64,000 nucleotides of DNA from Chloracidobacterium sp. (lineage in GTDB: Bacteria > Acidobacteriota > Blastocatellia > Pyrinomonadales > Pyrinomonadaceae). Positions 45,950 to 54,500 of this stretch are shown in pieces (position 1 is the first letter of the stretch; each line of letters begins with the position of its first letter). Where the stretch lies: contig JADJWP010000001.1 of the NCBI GenBank assembly GCA_016716305.1, positions 372,001 to 436,000 on the forward strand, read 5' to 3'. The notes below the pieces were generated by a model that was not told the origin of the DNA, made no database searches, and saw only the letters and a list, made by a program, of their open reading frames with translations. The position numbers and the translations under genes are program-made.

Positions 45950-48013
45950 ATGACCGCCGAGACGAGGGACTTCACCGACACGCTTGCCAACGCCCCGAAC
46001 GGCGTCTTCCGGCTCGAATACACATACACTCAGGGCGGCCAGCTGAAATCGCTAAAAGACCCGTACGGCGAACAGATCAACTACGCCCACGATAAGCTTT
46101 CGCGTCTGAGCACAGTGACGGGAAGCAGTTTCGGCGGCGTGACGAGCTATGCAAGCAGTCCGCATTACCGTGCATGGGGCGGGCTGCAGAGCCTCAGCTT
46201 CGGGAATGCGACATCGATGTCGGTCGAGTTCGACACAAGGCTGAGGCCCGCGGCGTTCGAGTTGGTCAAGAGCGGGCAGCAAGACCCGATCATGGAAAAG
46301 ACCTACGAGTATCATTCGGATGGCCGCCTGCGAAAGCTCAGCGATGCGGTGGATGACCGCTTTGACCGGCTGAACGAATACGACCAAATGGGCCGCATCA
46401 CCTCGGCCAGGACCGGACTCGAAGCGAGAGGCGGAACACCGACCACCCAGCCGGAGATCGAAGCCATCCCCTACCGCCAAAGCTACGAATACAACGCCTT
46501 TGGGAATACTACGGAACGCGTGAACGACATGTGGGGAACGCACAACTTCTCTGCCGAACGGACATTCGTGAATAACCGGATACAAAATCAATCTCAAACG
46601 GTCTGGGAATACGACGCTGACGGCCGGATAACCGACAACGGCGGAGCAACGCTTTCGACCTACAACGCGGCCGGACAGCTTATTGTCTATAACCGGCAAT
46701 TGGTTCCGGCGGGCGAGAACGAGGTGACGCGGCATTACAACGGCGACGGGATGGAGGAGAAGCGGACACAGCGGATATTGAAGGAGATCGAGCCTGAGGA
46801 ATGGGAATGGGAACAGCAGCCGGCGAAGTATTACATCCGCTCGACCGTGCTGGGCGGAGCTGTGGTCACGGACGTATACGACATCGGCACAAAGAAGCGG
46901 ACCTACGTCAGGGCGGGCGGGCAGGAGATCGCCTGGCAGAACGGCGACTCGGGCGGTTCTGTAGTGTTTCAGGCGACCGACCCGGTCGGGGCAAGCATCA
47001 GGTCGGCCGAATCCGACGGCGATATCTTTGACGCACAAGGGACGGAAAGCTCGCCCGCCGAGCTCGACCCGATGGGCGGCAACGTCGCCACCGAAAACCC
47101 CTTTGTCACGCAGACCGGCGGCTCCTCCTGCGTCGGCTGCGGCCTCTTGGATGAAGAAGATGTCCTCTTTGTAAACGGCCAACGACAATCATTCGCCCTG
47201 CAAGGGCTACCTATCTCACGCGAAGAAGCGGAATCGCTGATGCAAGCCGGTTCGGCCTACCCATGCCCCAATAACTACTGCGGTGCCGGCACCGCAAGAA
47301 ATCATCAAACCGGCGAAACCGCGGTAACGTCACCGTATCAGGTGTTTGCTGATGGCGTCGGCGGTCGATGGGTTGCGGAGGTCACCGGCTCAACAATAGT
47401 TGATCCGAACGGTAACTCGACAAAGGGTGATTATGGAGTTACCGGCTGGCATTGGAGAGAAGACGAATCTGACACAAAGCTTCTAGTATTTGCAAATAAA
47501 CATCAATTGAAGTGTCCAGAGCGATCGAAAGAACATAGCTTTCCGGCAAAAGATGCTCTCGATCACTATATAGGAGGATCGGGAAGGCCCGTTTATATCT
47601 CGATCGACGAAATTACCGCTGATTTCCCTTTACCAAGTTCGTTTGAGCCGATTAGGAACTTAGTTCAACAAGGGACTCAAGGAGGAACAAGTATTACACA
47701 TCGAATCGAGAATATTCATTCCGGACCGATGGAAACGAAAGGTTGGCAGGGGGCGGTTCTAGGGCGAATAACTTTTGACCTTACTGGAACTCTTAAAATT
47801 TATGAATGGGGACTTACGGAATTTGAAGGAACAATTGGTGTGATTCCTGATATCTATGACTTTGATAAAGGGGATCGAACCGTCGCAAAGCAGATTTCGA
47901 CCTATATTGGAAAGACGTTTCCAGGGAAACCGTACGATATCATAACCCTTGGCCGTTATGATGTACAACAATCATGGAATAAGTACGCAACTCTAAACAG
48001 TAGCTGTAAATAG
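45950..48013 (+). CDS. Rhs/YD-repeat protein with colicin M-like toxin end (cassette 2)
   Basis: A 687-residue YD-repeat protein that begins abruptly at MTAETRDFTDTL, a point inside the repeats of cassette 1 (42893), right after a TAA. Repeats run to about residue 330, followed by the shared segment (DPMGGNVATENPF, GGSSCVGCGLLDE) and LQGLPISREEAESLM. The AT-rich end carries TFDLTGTLKIYEWGL and PDIYDFDKGDR (Asp634, Tyr636, Asp637, Arg643), close to the D-x-Y-D...R active site of colicin M-type enzymes that cut lipid II. This match is by eye. A small membrane-directed gene follows 7 bp later. Confidence 0.78.
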   Translation: MTAETRDFTDTLANAPNGVFRLEYTYTQGGQLKSLKDPYGEQINYAHDKLSRLSTVTGSSFGGVTSYASSPHYRAWGGLQSLSFGNATSMSVEFDTRLRPAAFELVKSGQQDPIMEKTYEYHSDGRLRKLSDAVDDRFDRLNEYDQMGRITSARTGLEARGGTPTTQPEIEAIPYRQSYEYNAFGNTTERVNDMWGTHNFSAERTFVNNRIQNQSQTVWEYDADGRITDNGGATLSTYNAAGQLIVYNRQLVPAGENEVTRHYNGDGMEEKRTQRILKEIEPEEWEWEQQPAKYYIRSTVLGGAVVTDVYDIGTKKRTYVRAGGQEIAWQNGDSGGSVVFQATDPVGASIRSAESDGDIFDAQGTESSPAELDPMGGNVATENPFVTQTGGSSCVGCGLLDEEDVLFVNGQRQSFALQGLPISREEAESLMQAGSAYPCPNNYCGAGTARNHQTGETAVTSPYQVFADGVGGRWVAEVTGSTIVDPNGNSTKGDYGVTGWHWREDESDTKLLVFANKHQLKCPERSKEHSFPAKDALDHYIGGSGRPVYISIDEITADFPLPSSFEPIRNLVQQGTQGGTSITHRIENIHSGPMETKGWQGAVLGRITFDLTGTLKIYEWGLTEFEGTIGVIPDIYDFDKGDRTVAKQISTYIGKTFPGKPYDIITLGRYDVQQSWNKYATLNSSCK
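46781..47142 (+). repeat. 362-bp direct repeat, copy 1
   Basis: Codes for the segment from KEIEPEEWEWEQQPAKYY to GGSSCVGCG in cassette 2. It matches 48383-48744 over 362 bp with a single base difference that I can find (A/G at the third base of a Glu codon in EWEWE). The two copies flank the variable toxin end and the small gene after it. Confidence 0.95.
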
Positions 48014-48020
48014 GTAAATA

Positions 48021-48365
48021 ATGACGAAATACTCATATGCTAATTTAGGTGCATCATTGTTGCTGGGCCTTTGTATTGCTTCGGTTGCTTGTAGTAAGTA
48101 CATGATTAACTCCTCCTGTGAAAGTGTTATGTATTCTGACACTCAGGCATTGAAACTCGCGGAGGAACGATTGCGTGAGTTTTGTATAACCAAAGGGATT
48201 GATTTTGCTGATTTCGACAGTAAGAAAGTTTCGAAACACGAAGATGAAATTTGGGTTATAGATTTCAATTCCAAAAATGACGGAGTTTCAGGATACTATT
48301 TTTTCAGAGTAACAATTGATGGTTGTGGAAATATTGAGAAAAGTTGGCAGTATTATGAAAAGTGA
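48021..48365 (+). CDS. Small exported or lipoprotein-like protein, candidate immunity to cassette 2
   Basis: A 114-residue protein with a signal (GASLLLGLCIASVACSKYM). The Cys after ASVA may be lipidated, although the lipobox is imperfect. The mature part is about 90 residues, alpha then beta, with YYFFRVTIDGCGNIEKSW at the end, like small NTF2-type immunity folds. Two more cysteines could pair. Very AT-rich against its neighbours. It lies between toxin 2 and the second repeat. Membrane anchoring facing the periplasm would suit a toxin attacking lipid II. Role is inference. Confidence 0.65.
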   Translation: MTKYSYANLGASLLLGLCIASVACSKYMINSSCESVMYSDTQALKLAEERLREFCITKGIDFADFDSKKVSKHEDEIWVIDFNSKNDGVSGYYFFRVTIDGCGNIEKSWQYYEK

Positions 48366-49642
48366 TTGAATCGTGGATACAGAAGGAGATCGAGCCTGAG
48401 GAATGGGAGTGGGAACAGCAGCCGGCGAAGTATTACATCCGCTCGACCGTGCTGGGCGGAGCTGTGGTCACGGACGTATACGACATCGGCACAAAGAAGC
48501 GGACCTACGTCAGGGCGGGCGGGCAGGAGATCGCCTGGCAGAACGGCGACTCGGGCGGTTCTGTAGTGTTTCAGGCGACCGACCCGGTCGGGGCAAGCAT
48601 CAGGTCGGCCGAATCCGACGGCGATATCTTTGACGCACAAGGGACGGAAAGCTCGCCCGCCGAGCTCGACCCGATGGGCGGCAACGTCGCCACCGAAAAC
48701 CCCTTTGTCACGCAGACCGGCGGCTCCTCCTGCGTCGGCTGCGGATTGCTGGACGAAACAATGCCACTCTGGGCAATGGGCGGCGAACCGCGAATCACAC
48801 ACAATGGCTTCCCGATAAGTCAGGAGGAAGCCGCGATGTTGATCGACAATGGTCTGGGCATGCCGTCCGACCTCGTCCAACATATGAATCATCCCAATTT
48901 CCGGTTTCAAACATTCGGATTCGGGATGTATCGGGCCTTCTCGGTTATCGGCTACCGCGACGTTTCGCCCATGGATCCTGAACCGGACGGAGACGGGCCG
49001 ATCGCCGTATCAACAGCCGAAAGAAGAATCTGGGAATGGAGAACACATGCTTTTTATCCTCGCATAGACAACCCTAACTGCATTACTAAGGCGATACCGG
49101 GTTCACGATTGACGAGCGACCCTAATGAGATGATTGTCGCTCCATATTTTTTTGACGGCACGCCCCCGGACACATCTCGGAATGATCATGATGGCGTTCA
49201 TATTCTTGATCCTACTCCTCCAGAAAGCGGGACGTCGCGGCAATACGATGTTTTTGCGCTATCAGGCATGGCAGGTAAGGTTCTCCATTATGGATTCCAG
49301 ACAAATGAGAAAGTCTATTCAATCTTGGATATCCAATTGAACCTCAAAATTGGGAAAGACCCCTTAGTATTAACTATAAAGGATATGGTTTACAAGAATG
49401 ATGCCTTGAAGCCGGGCCAGTCTATTTCACCCGGTCAAATGCTCGGGATTGCTGTGAGCAACTTTGATAAAAACGGTAAAGTATACGAGTCTGCCGGTAT
49501 ACATGTTACCTTGATGACTTTGTCTACATATCGACGCTATATCTCAGCACATGGAATATCGGCCGCTTCGAGAAGATCTGTTCCCATTAAATACCTGATT
49601 GATGCTTACAAAGACGCACAAAGCCCTTTCCGTTGTCCGTAG
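48362..49642 (+). CDS. Displaced Rhs C-terminal toxin cassette (cassette 3)
   Basis: A 426-residue protein that begins with 21 codons and then the repeated segment (48383-48744), followed by a new end. The GTG start overlaps the previous stop by 4 bp. After the shared GGSSCVGCGLLDE and the related NGFPISQEEAAMLI, the variable end (about 160-426) has NDHDGVHIL and KNDALKPGQSISPGQMLGIA, which loosely recalls M23 peptidases, although the usual His-x-His is not met (AGIHVTLM). It has no YD repeats of its own: an orphan tip that could be swapped onto the full Rhs gene by recombination in the repeat. Confidence 0.75.
   Translation: MIESWIQKEIEPEEWEWEQQPAKYYIRSTVLGGAVVTDVYDIGTKKRTYVRAGGQEIAWQNGDSGGSVVFQATDPVGASIRSAESDGDIFDAQGTESSPAELDPMGGNVATENPFVTQTGGSSCVGCGLLDETMPLWAMGGEPRITHNGFPISQEEAAMLIDNGLGMPSDLVQHMNHPNFRFQTFGFGMYRAFSVIGYRDVSPMDPEPDGDGPIAVSTAERRIWEWRTHAFYPRIDNPNCITKAIPGSRLTSDPNEMIVAPYFFDGTPPDTSRNDHDGVHILDPTPPESGTSRQYDVFALSGMAGKVLHYGFQTNEKVYSILDIQLNLKIGKDPLVLTIKDMVYKNDALKPGQSISPGQMLGIAVSNFDKNGKVYESAGIHVTLMTLSTYRRYISAHGISAASRRSVPIKYLIDAYKDAQSPFRCP
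48383..48744 (+). repeat. 362-bp direct repeat, copy 2
   Basis: Second copy of the segment at 46781-47142, one base different, no indels. It is fused to another toxin end. Recombination between the copies would remove toxin 2 and its small gene and put toxin 3 on the Rhs protein. Confidence 0.95.
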
Positions 49643-49651
49643 GAGAAGAGA

Positions 49652-50455
49652 ATGACTTCAAACTCACGTCAAATTCACTTGTCTGCAAAACCTGTACTTT
49701 TTCTAATTGTACTGCTCGGAATTTCTCATGGGGTTGGATTCGCTCAAAGCTTGAACGCGCCTGCTCAAGAATCGAGCCTTGTTCAGAGATTTGAGTACCC
49801 AATTTCTCCAGGTCCTATTGCAGATGAGTTGCGTCGAGCGGGCTATAAACTCATGCAACAAGATATTGAAAAGTTTGCCGTACGCATATGCTCAAAAGAG
49901 AATCTACTTAAATCTATTCCTTCCAGTTCTGCTAGTTTGACCTCGATTGTGGATGCGATCAAATCAAGGTATAGGGAACCTCAGAAAACACCGCCAATTC
50001 TCGTGGTTCGGTCAGAAGATTGCGTCTCAAATCCGCGTGGCGGTACAAATGCCATTGAGCTTTGGGCCATTCGAAAAGAAGGTCAAATGCCGACGTTCGT
50101 TGAAAGCGTTTGGCTGGACAAGTTGAATCTCACGGTTTTTACTACCAATGACTCGCCTTGCAGTTCGATCGGACGGCGCTTCAAAGACAACATACACAAC
50201 ACCATTCGGAGACTGCGGACTGAACCTAGCGCAACTGTTGTTATTGTTGGTTATTATCTATCAAACGAGATCAAGTCAAAACCAACCTTGGAAAAGAGAG
50301 TTCGAATGCTAACCAACCGGTTGGAATCAGCTGGACTATTAAGCAAGCAGTTGAAGATCACTCGTGAGATGTGGAGGGATGACGAGACGGCATGCCCTGA
50401 CCGATTTCTCGAGTTTCCCAGTATTTTCATTTTGAGATACACGGGTAAAGATTGA
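49652..50455 (+). CDS. Exported protein, candidate immunity to cassette 3
   Basis: A 267-residue protein with a signal peptide (PVLFLIVLLGISHGVGFAQS). The mature part is alpha/beta, with PPILVVRSEDC and TVVIVGYYLSNEIKS as likely strands and four to five cysteines. The last third has LEKRVRMLTNRLESAGL, slightly like the helices of OmpA-type domains, but the family is not recognised. It starts 9 bp after cassette 3 and is AT-rich. Immunity role rests on position only. Confidence 0.6.
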   Translation: MTSNSRQIHLSAKPVLFLIVLLGISHGVGFAQSLNAPAQESSLVQRFEYPISPGPIADELRRAGYKLMQQDIEKFAVRICSKENLLKSIPSSSASLTSIVDAIKSRYREPQKTPPILVVRSEDCVSNPRGGTNAIELWAIRKEGQMPTFVESVWLDKLNLTVFTTNDSPCSSIGRRFKDNIHNTIRRLRTEPSATVVIVGYYLSNEIKSKPTLEKRVRMLTNRLESAGLLSKQLKITREMWRDDETACPDRFLEFPSIFILRYTGKD

Positions 50456-50827
50456 ATGGAAATAGATTCACTTCCGCAGGAAGACATTTTCACGTTGATC
50501 GAGGTTGAATGCGGCCTTAGTCCGGCGAGTTACAACGGCGACGGCATCGCTTTCGAGTACGATTCGACGGGAGGCATGATGAAGACGGGCCGGAATGAGG
50601 CCTACGAGATGACGATAGCCCATGACGGAATGGGCCGCGAGGCGAAGCGCTCGCAGCGGAAATGGGAAAGCGAGGAAGAAGAGTGGGAGGCCTGGGAGAC
50701 CAACTACTTCGTCTTTTCGAGCGTGATGGGCAGGACGTTGACCGAGGTCAGCCAGACGGGCTCGACCGGGAGGTGCAGATGGTTTGCGGCGATTCCGGCT
50801 GAAACTGGACTCGTCAACGAGAAATGA
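50456..50827 (+). pseudogene. Rhs/YD-repeat fragment at right edge of island
   Basis: A 123-residue frame. After about 25 unrelated residues it reads YNGDGIAFEYDSTGGMMKTG, then AHDGMGREAKRSQRKWESEE and NYFVFSSVMGRTLTEVSQTG, matching the part of the YD proteins just before the shared repeat (YYIRSTVLGG in cassette 2). It is cut off after STGR and ends at 50827, next to the gyrA terminator. It marks the right boundary of the island. Confidence 0.75.
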
Positions 50828-50828
50828 A

Positions 50829-50861
50829 AAAGCCGCCGGATCTGCGTGATCGGGCGGCTTT
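50829..50861 (-). terminator. Intrinsic terminator of gyrA
   Basis: AAAGCCGCC (50829-50837) pairs with GGCGGCTTT (50853-50861), and GATC/GATC (50839-50842, 50848-50851) extends the stem. On the minus strand the T tail is CTTTTTCATTTC. It lies 23 nt after the gyrA stop and may also stop plus-strand transcripts from the Rhs side. Confidence 0.85.
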
Positions 50862-50884
50862 CGGGTTTTACACTTAGCGACGAT

Positions 50885-53434
50885 TTAGTCGTCATCCTCG
50901 TCGCCTTCGGATTTGAGGAGCGAAGCGCTGGTGACGCAATCGTCCTCGCCGCAGCGAATGAGCATCACACCCTGAGCCGAGCGTCCGGTCTCGCGGATCT
51001 TATCGACGCCGAGCCTGATGAGCTTTGCCTGCTGGGTGATGATCATTATCTCGCTGTCCTCTTCGACCGGAAACGCCGCAACCACTTTGCCGGTCTTGGC
51101 GGTCGTCTTCATATTTATCACGCCTTTGCCGCCGCGTTTCGTTAGTCGGTAATTATCTACCTGAGTTTGCTTGCCGAATCCCTGCTCCGAGATCGAGAGG
51201 ATCTTTTCGGTTCCGGCCTGCGATACCGCGCAGACCGATACTACGAAATCTCCCTTTCGCAGGTTGACCCCGCGAACGCCGCGGGCGACGCGGCCCATCG
51301 GGCGAACGTCTGTCTCGTTAAAGCGGACGGCCATGCCGTCACGCGTCGCGATAAAGATCTGTTGTTTGCCGTCGGTCCGGATCACGTCAAGCAATTCGTC
51401 GCCTTCGTCAATATTGATGGCATTGATACCCGTGACGCGGATGTTCTGATAATCGCCAAGCGACGATTTCTTGATCACGCCCTGTTTGGTGACCATTGTC
51501 AGATAGACCTCTTCGCCAAAATCGCGCACAGGCATCACGGCGACGAGCTTTCGCTCGCTCGATAGCTGGACGAGATTGACCACGGCCTTTCCGCGTGCGG
51601 CGGCGGCCGCCTCGGGTATCTCGTGCACCTTGATCTTGAAGACCTGGCCGTCGTCGGTAAAGATCATCAGATAAGCGTGAGTCGAAGCAATAAAAATGTG
51701 CTCGACGAAATCTTCGTTTTTGGCCGTCGCACCAAGCCTGCCTTTACCACCGCGTCCTTGACGCGAATAGGTCGATACGGGTGTTCGCTTTATGTAGCCG
51801 GCGTTGGTAACGGTTATCGCAACATCTTCGTCTGCGATGAGGTCTTCGATAGTGAGTTCGACGCCAGCATCGATTATCGCGGTGCGGCGTGCATCGCCAA
51901 AATTCTTCCTTACCTCGTGAAGTTCGTCGACGATCACCTGTTTCAAAACGCTCTCGTTCTCGAGGATGTTCTCGAGTTCGGCAATGTGCCTTATGATAGC
52001 CTCGTACTCGTCGAGTATCTTTTGCCGCTCAAGAGCCGACAGCCGGCGAAGCTGGAGGTCGAGGATCGCCTGCGCCTGTATCTCGCTGAATTCGAGCGAG
52101 CGCATGACCTTGTTCAGGTCCTTGAGGAATTCGGCCTGCGTCTTGCCGCCCGAGATGCCCCGCCAGGTCTTGACCTCATCGATGGTCGCAAGATTTGCGA
52201 TAAGCCACTGTCTGGCCTCATCGACGGAACGCGAACTGCGGATCAGCGGGATTATATAATCGAGAGCATCGATCGCTTTATTCAAGCCCTCCAAAATGTG
52301 TGCACGGGCCTGAGCCTTTCGCAGATCGAATTCGGTTCGCCTGCGGACGACCTCCTTTCGAAAATCTACGAAATTCTCAAGCATCGCCTTGAGAGTCAGC
52401 AATTTCGGCTGGCCATCGACGATCGCGATATTTATGATCCCGAATGACGATTGCAAAGGAGTCAACTTATAGAGCTTGTTGAGGATGACCTGAGGGATCG
52501 CATCGCGTTTCAGTTCGATGACGACCCTGATGCCCTCGCGGTTCGATTCGTCACGGATCTCCGAGATGCCGTCGAGTTTCTTTTCATGAACGAGCTCGGC
52601 GATCTTTTCGATCAGACGGGCCTTATTGACCTGATACGGCAATTCGGTTATGACGACCGCATCGCGCTCTCGGTCGCCTCGGCCAATTCGGTCGATGCCC
52701 GCTTTCGCACGCATTTGGATGACGCCGCGGCCTTCCCGATAGGCGCGGTGTATCTCTTCCCGGCCGTAAATGAAACCGGCTGTCGGGAAATCGGGGCCGG
52801 GAACGATCTTTATGAGTTCGTCGATCGAAATTGCCGGGTCCTTGATGATCGCGATCGTGGCATCAAGGATCTCGGTGAGGTTATGCGGCGGGATCTTTGT
52901 CGCCATTCCAACCGCGATGCCTTCTGATCCGTTGACGAGCAAAAGCGGTATCTTCGTCGGCAGAACCTTTGGCTCAGAGAGCGATTCGTCATAGTTCGGC
53001 TGGAAATCGACCGTCTCTTTCTCGATGTCGTCGAGCACCTCGTTGGTAAGCTTCTGAAGGCGAACCTCGGTGTAACGCATTGCTGCTGCGTTGTCGCCGT
53101 CGATCGAGCCGAAATTTCCCTGGCCGTCGACGAGCGGGTACCGCATCGAAAAATCCTGAGCCATTCGGACGATCGAATCGTAAATGGCCGAGTCGCCGTG
53201 AGGGTGATATTTACCCATCACGTCGCCTACCGCTCTCGCCGATTTTCGATACGCCTTGCCGGCAACGTTTCCCTGCTCGTACATTCCGAAAAGAATGCGG
53301 CGGTGGACGGGTTTGAGGCCGTCGCGGACGTCGGGCAATGCTCGGCCGATAATGACCGACATCGCATAATCGAGATACGACCGACGCATCTCGTCTTCAA
53401 TGTTTATCTGGTTACGCTCTAGAGTTGAGTCCAT
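50885..53434 (-). CDS. gyrA: DNA gyrase subunit A
   Basis: Cuts and rejoins DNA to add negative supercoils, with GyrB. The 849-residue protein has the catalytic tyrosine in AAAMRYTEVRL (Tyr121). The quinolone region HPHGDSAIYD keeps Ser82 and Asp86, the residues of susceptible enzymes. The C-terminal propeller carries the GyrA box as TKRGGKG, so it is gyrase and not topoisomerase IV, although the first position is Thr-Lys instead of Gln-Arg. The acidic tail ends EGDEDDD. The terminator at 50829-50861 follows. Confidence 0.97.
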   Translation of the reverse strand: MDSTLERNQINIEDEMRRSYLDYAMSVIIGRALPDVRDGLKPVHRRILFGMYEQGNVAGKAYRKSARAVGDVMGKYHPHGDSAIYDSIVRMAQDFSMRYPLVDGQGNFGSIDGDNAAAMRYTEVRLQKLTNEVLDDIEKETVDFQPNYDESLSEPKVLPTKIPLLLVNGSEGIAVGMATKIPPHNLTEILDATIAIIKDPAISIDELIKIVPGPDFPTAGFIYGREEIHRAYREGRGVIQMRAKAGIDRIGRGDRERDAVVITELPYQVNKARLIEKIAELVHEKKLDGISEIRDESNREGIRVVIELKRDAIPQVILNKLYKLTPLQSSFGIINIAIVDGQPKLLTLKAMLENFVDFRKEVVRRRTEFDLRKAQARAHILEGLNKAIDALDYIIPLIRSSRSVDEARQWLIANLATIDEVKTWRGISGGKTQAEFLKDLNKVMRSLEFSEIQAQAILDLQLRRLSALERQKILDEYEAIIRHIAELENILENESVLKQVIVDELHEVRKNFGDARRTAIIDAGVELTIEDLIADEDVAITVTNAGYIKRTPVSTYSRQGRGGKGRLGATAKNEDFVEHIFIASTHAYLMIFTDDGQVFKIKVHEIPEAAAAARGKAVVNLVQLSSERKLVAVMPVRDFGEEVYLTMVTKQGVIKKSSLGDYQNIRVTGINAINIDEGDELLDVIRTDGKQQIFIATRDGMAVRFNETDVRPMGRVARGVRGVNLRKGDFVVSVCAVSQAGTEKILSISEQGFGKQTQVDNYRLTKRGGKGVINMKTTAKTGKVVAAFPVEEDSEIMIITQQAKLIRLGVDKIRETGRSAQGVMLIRCGEDDCVTSASLLKSEGDEDDD

Positions 53435-53668
53435 TTATACTTCCGTGCCGTTATTGCTTATTTATCTGGGTTTATTGGCTCTTGTGATGCCCGGAGGCCA
53501 TGAAAAAAAGCTGGAAAATTCTTTGTGTTGATGCTATTCTTGATTTTACAGGCGTTCGGCCTGTTTAGCAACTTGCAGGCCTACCTCAAGTCCTCGCTGA
53601 AATCCCTCAAGATCTGACGTTTACGTGCCGCCGGGATAGTGCAGAAACTCATCGCTGAACCATCAAAT

Positions 53669-54424
53669 ATGTCAACAACTTTGACCGATAAAGACCAACG
53701 CAGGATCCAAAGGTACGGCCTTGCCCTGCCGACCCGCGTCGAGGTCAAGGTCGACAACAAATTTACGTGGAACGAGGTCACCAGACTTGAGGATATCTCA
53801 GCGTTCGGGGCCGGTTTCAATCTCACACGGCCGGTAAAACGCGGCCGACTGCTTGTGATCAGCCTTCCGATGCCGCGTCAGTTGAGGTGTTACGATTATC
53901 TCGAACCACAGTACCGGATCTGGGGTCTTGTTAGACGCTGCATCCCGCTCGGCGAAAATGCGGAATCGCAGAGTTATGCGGTTGGTGTCGCATTCATTGG
54001 GAAACACGCTCCGGCGAGTTTTGTTGAAAATCCGTCGACACTTTACGAACTTTCTGAACGTGAGGATGGCGGCCTTTGGCAGATCTCGCCAGCGAGTGCG
54101 TCACCCGACGAAAGCGATCTTCCGACCTATCTCAGACGTCACACGCGATTCGCCATACCGGAATCGCTATTACTGGAGATCCTCGACGAAAACGGCGACG
54201 TCATTGCAAGCGAGGTCACGGTGACCGAAAACATCAGCCTCGGCGGCGCAGCAGTATTCACTTCCTTCAGCGCCGAACTTGGCTCCTTCATTCGCGTTAG
54301 AAGCGAACGCCATGATCTGACCATAATTTCGATAGTTCGCGGCAAGCGTCTCGGAGGAGACGGAATTGTCCGACTTCACCTCGAGTTCATCGACCATCTG
54401 TTCCCACTTCAGGGCATCGCATAG
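53669..54424 (+). CDS. PilZ-domain protein, paralogue 1
   Basis: A 251-residue protein with two PilZ-like halves. The N-terminal half has RRIQRYGLALP and DISAFGAGF; the C-terminal half has RRHTRFAIPE and TENISLGGAAVF, a good match to the RxxxR and (D/N)xSxxG signature that binds cyclic di-GMP. The ATG at 53669 is preferred to a GTG at 53639. A near relative follows 76 bp later. It probably carries a c-di-GMP signal to envelope or motility functions. Confidence 0.8.
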   Translation: MSTTLTDKDQRRIQRYGLALPTRVEVKVDNKFTWNEVTRLEDISAFGAGFNLTRPVKRGRLLVISLPMPRQLRCYDYLEPQYRIWGLVRRCIPLGENAESQSYAVGVAFIGKHAPASFVENPSTLYELSEREDGGLWQISPASASPDESDLPTYLRRHTRFAIPESLLLEILDENGDVIASEVTVTENISLGGAAVFTSFSAELGSFIRVRSERHDLTIISIVRGKRLGGDGIVRLHLEFIDHLFPLQGIA

Positions 54425-54500
54425 ATGCGGTCGCCTTACCTTCGAACTAGCCATTTGGCAAAGTCTGCATTAAATCGATAGAAAAAACTTGGAGTAAAAA

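Noticed and set aside
46052..47188. 378-residue minus-strand frame opposite cassette 2
   Set aside because: Antisense to clear YD repeats and copied again opposite the second repeat; only reflects codon bias.
35338..50827. Insertion sequence or prophage as the cause of the island
   Set aside because: No transposase, integrase, terminal inverted repeats or phage structural genes were seen; the S74-type protein alone is not enough.
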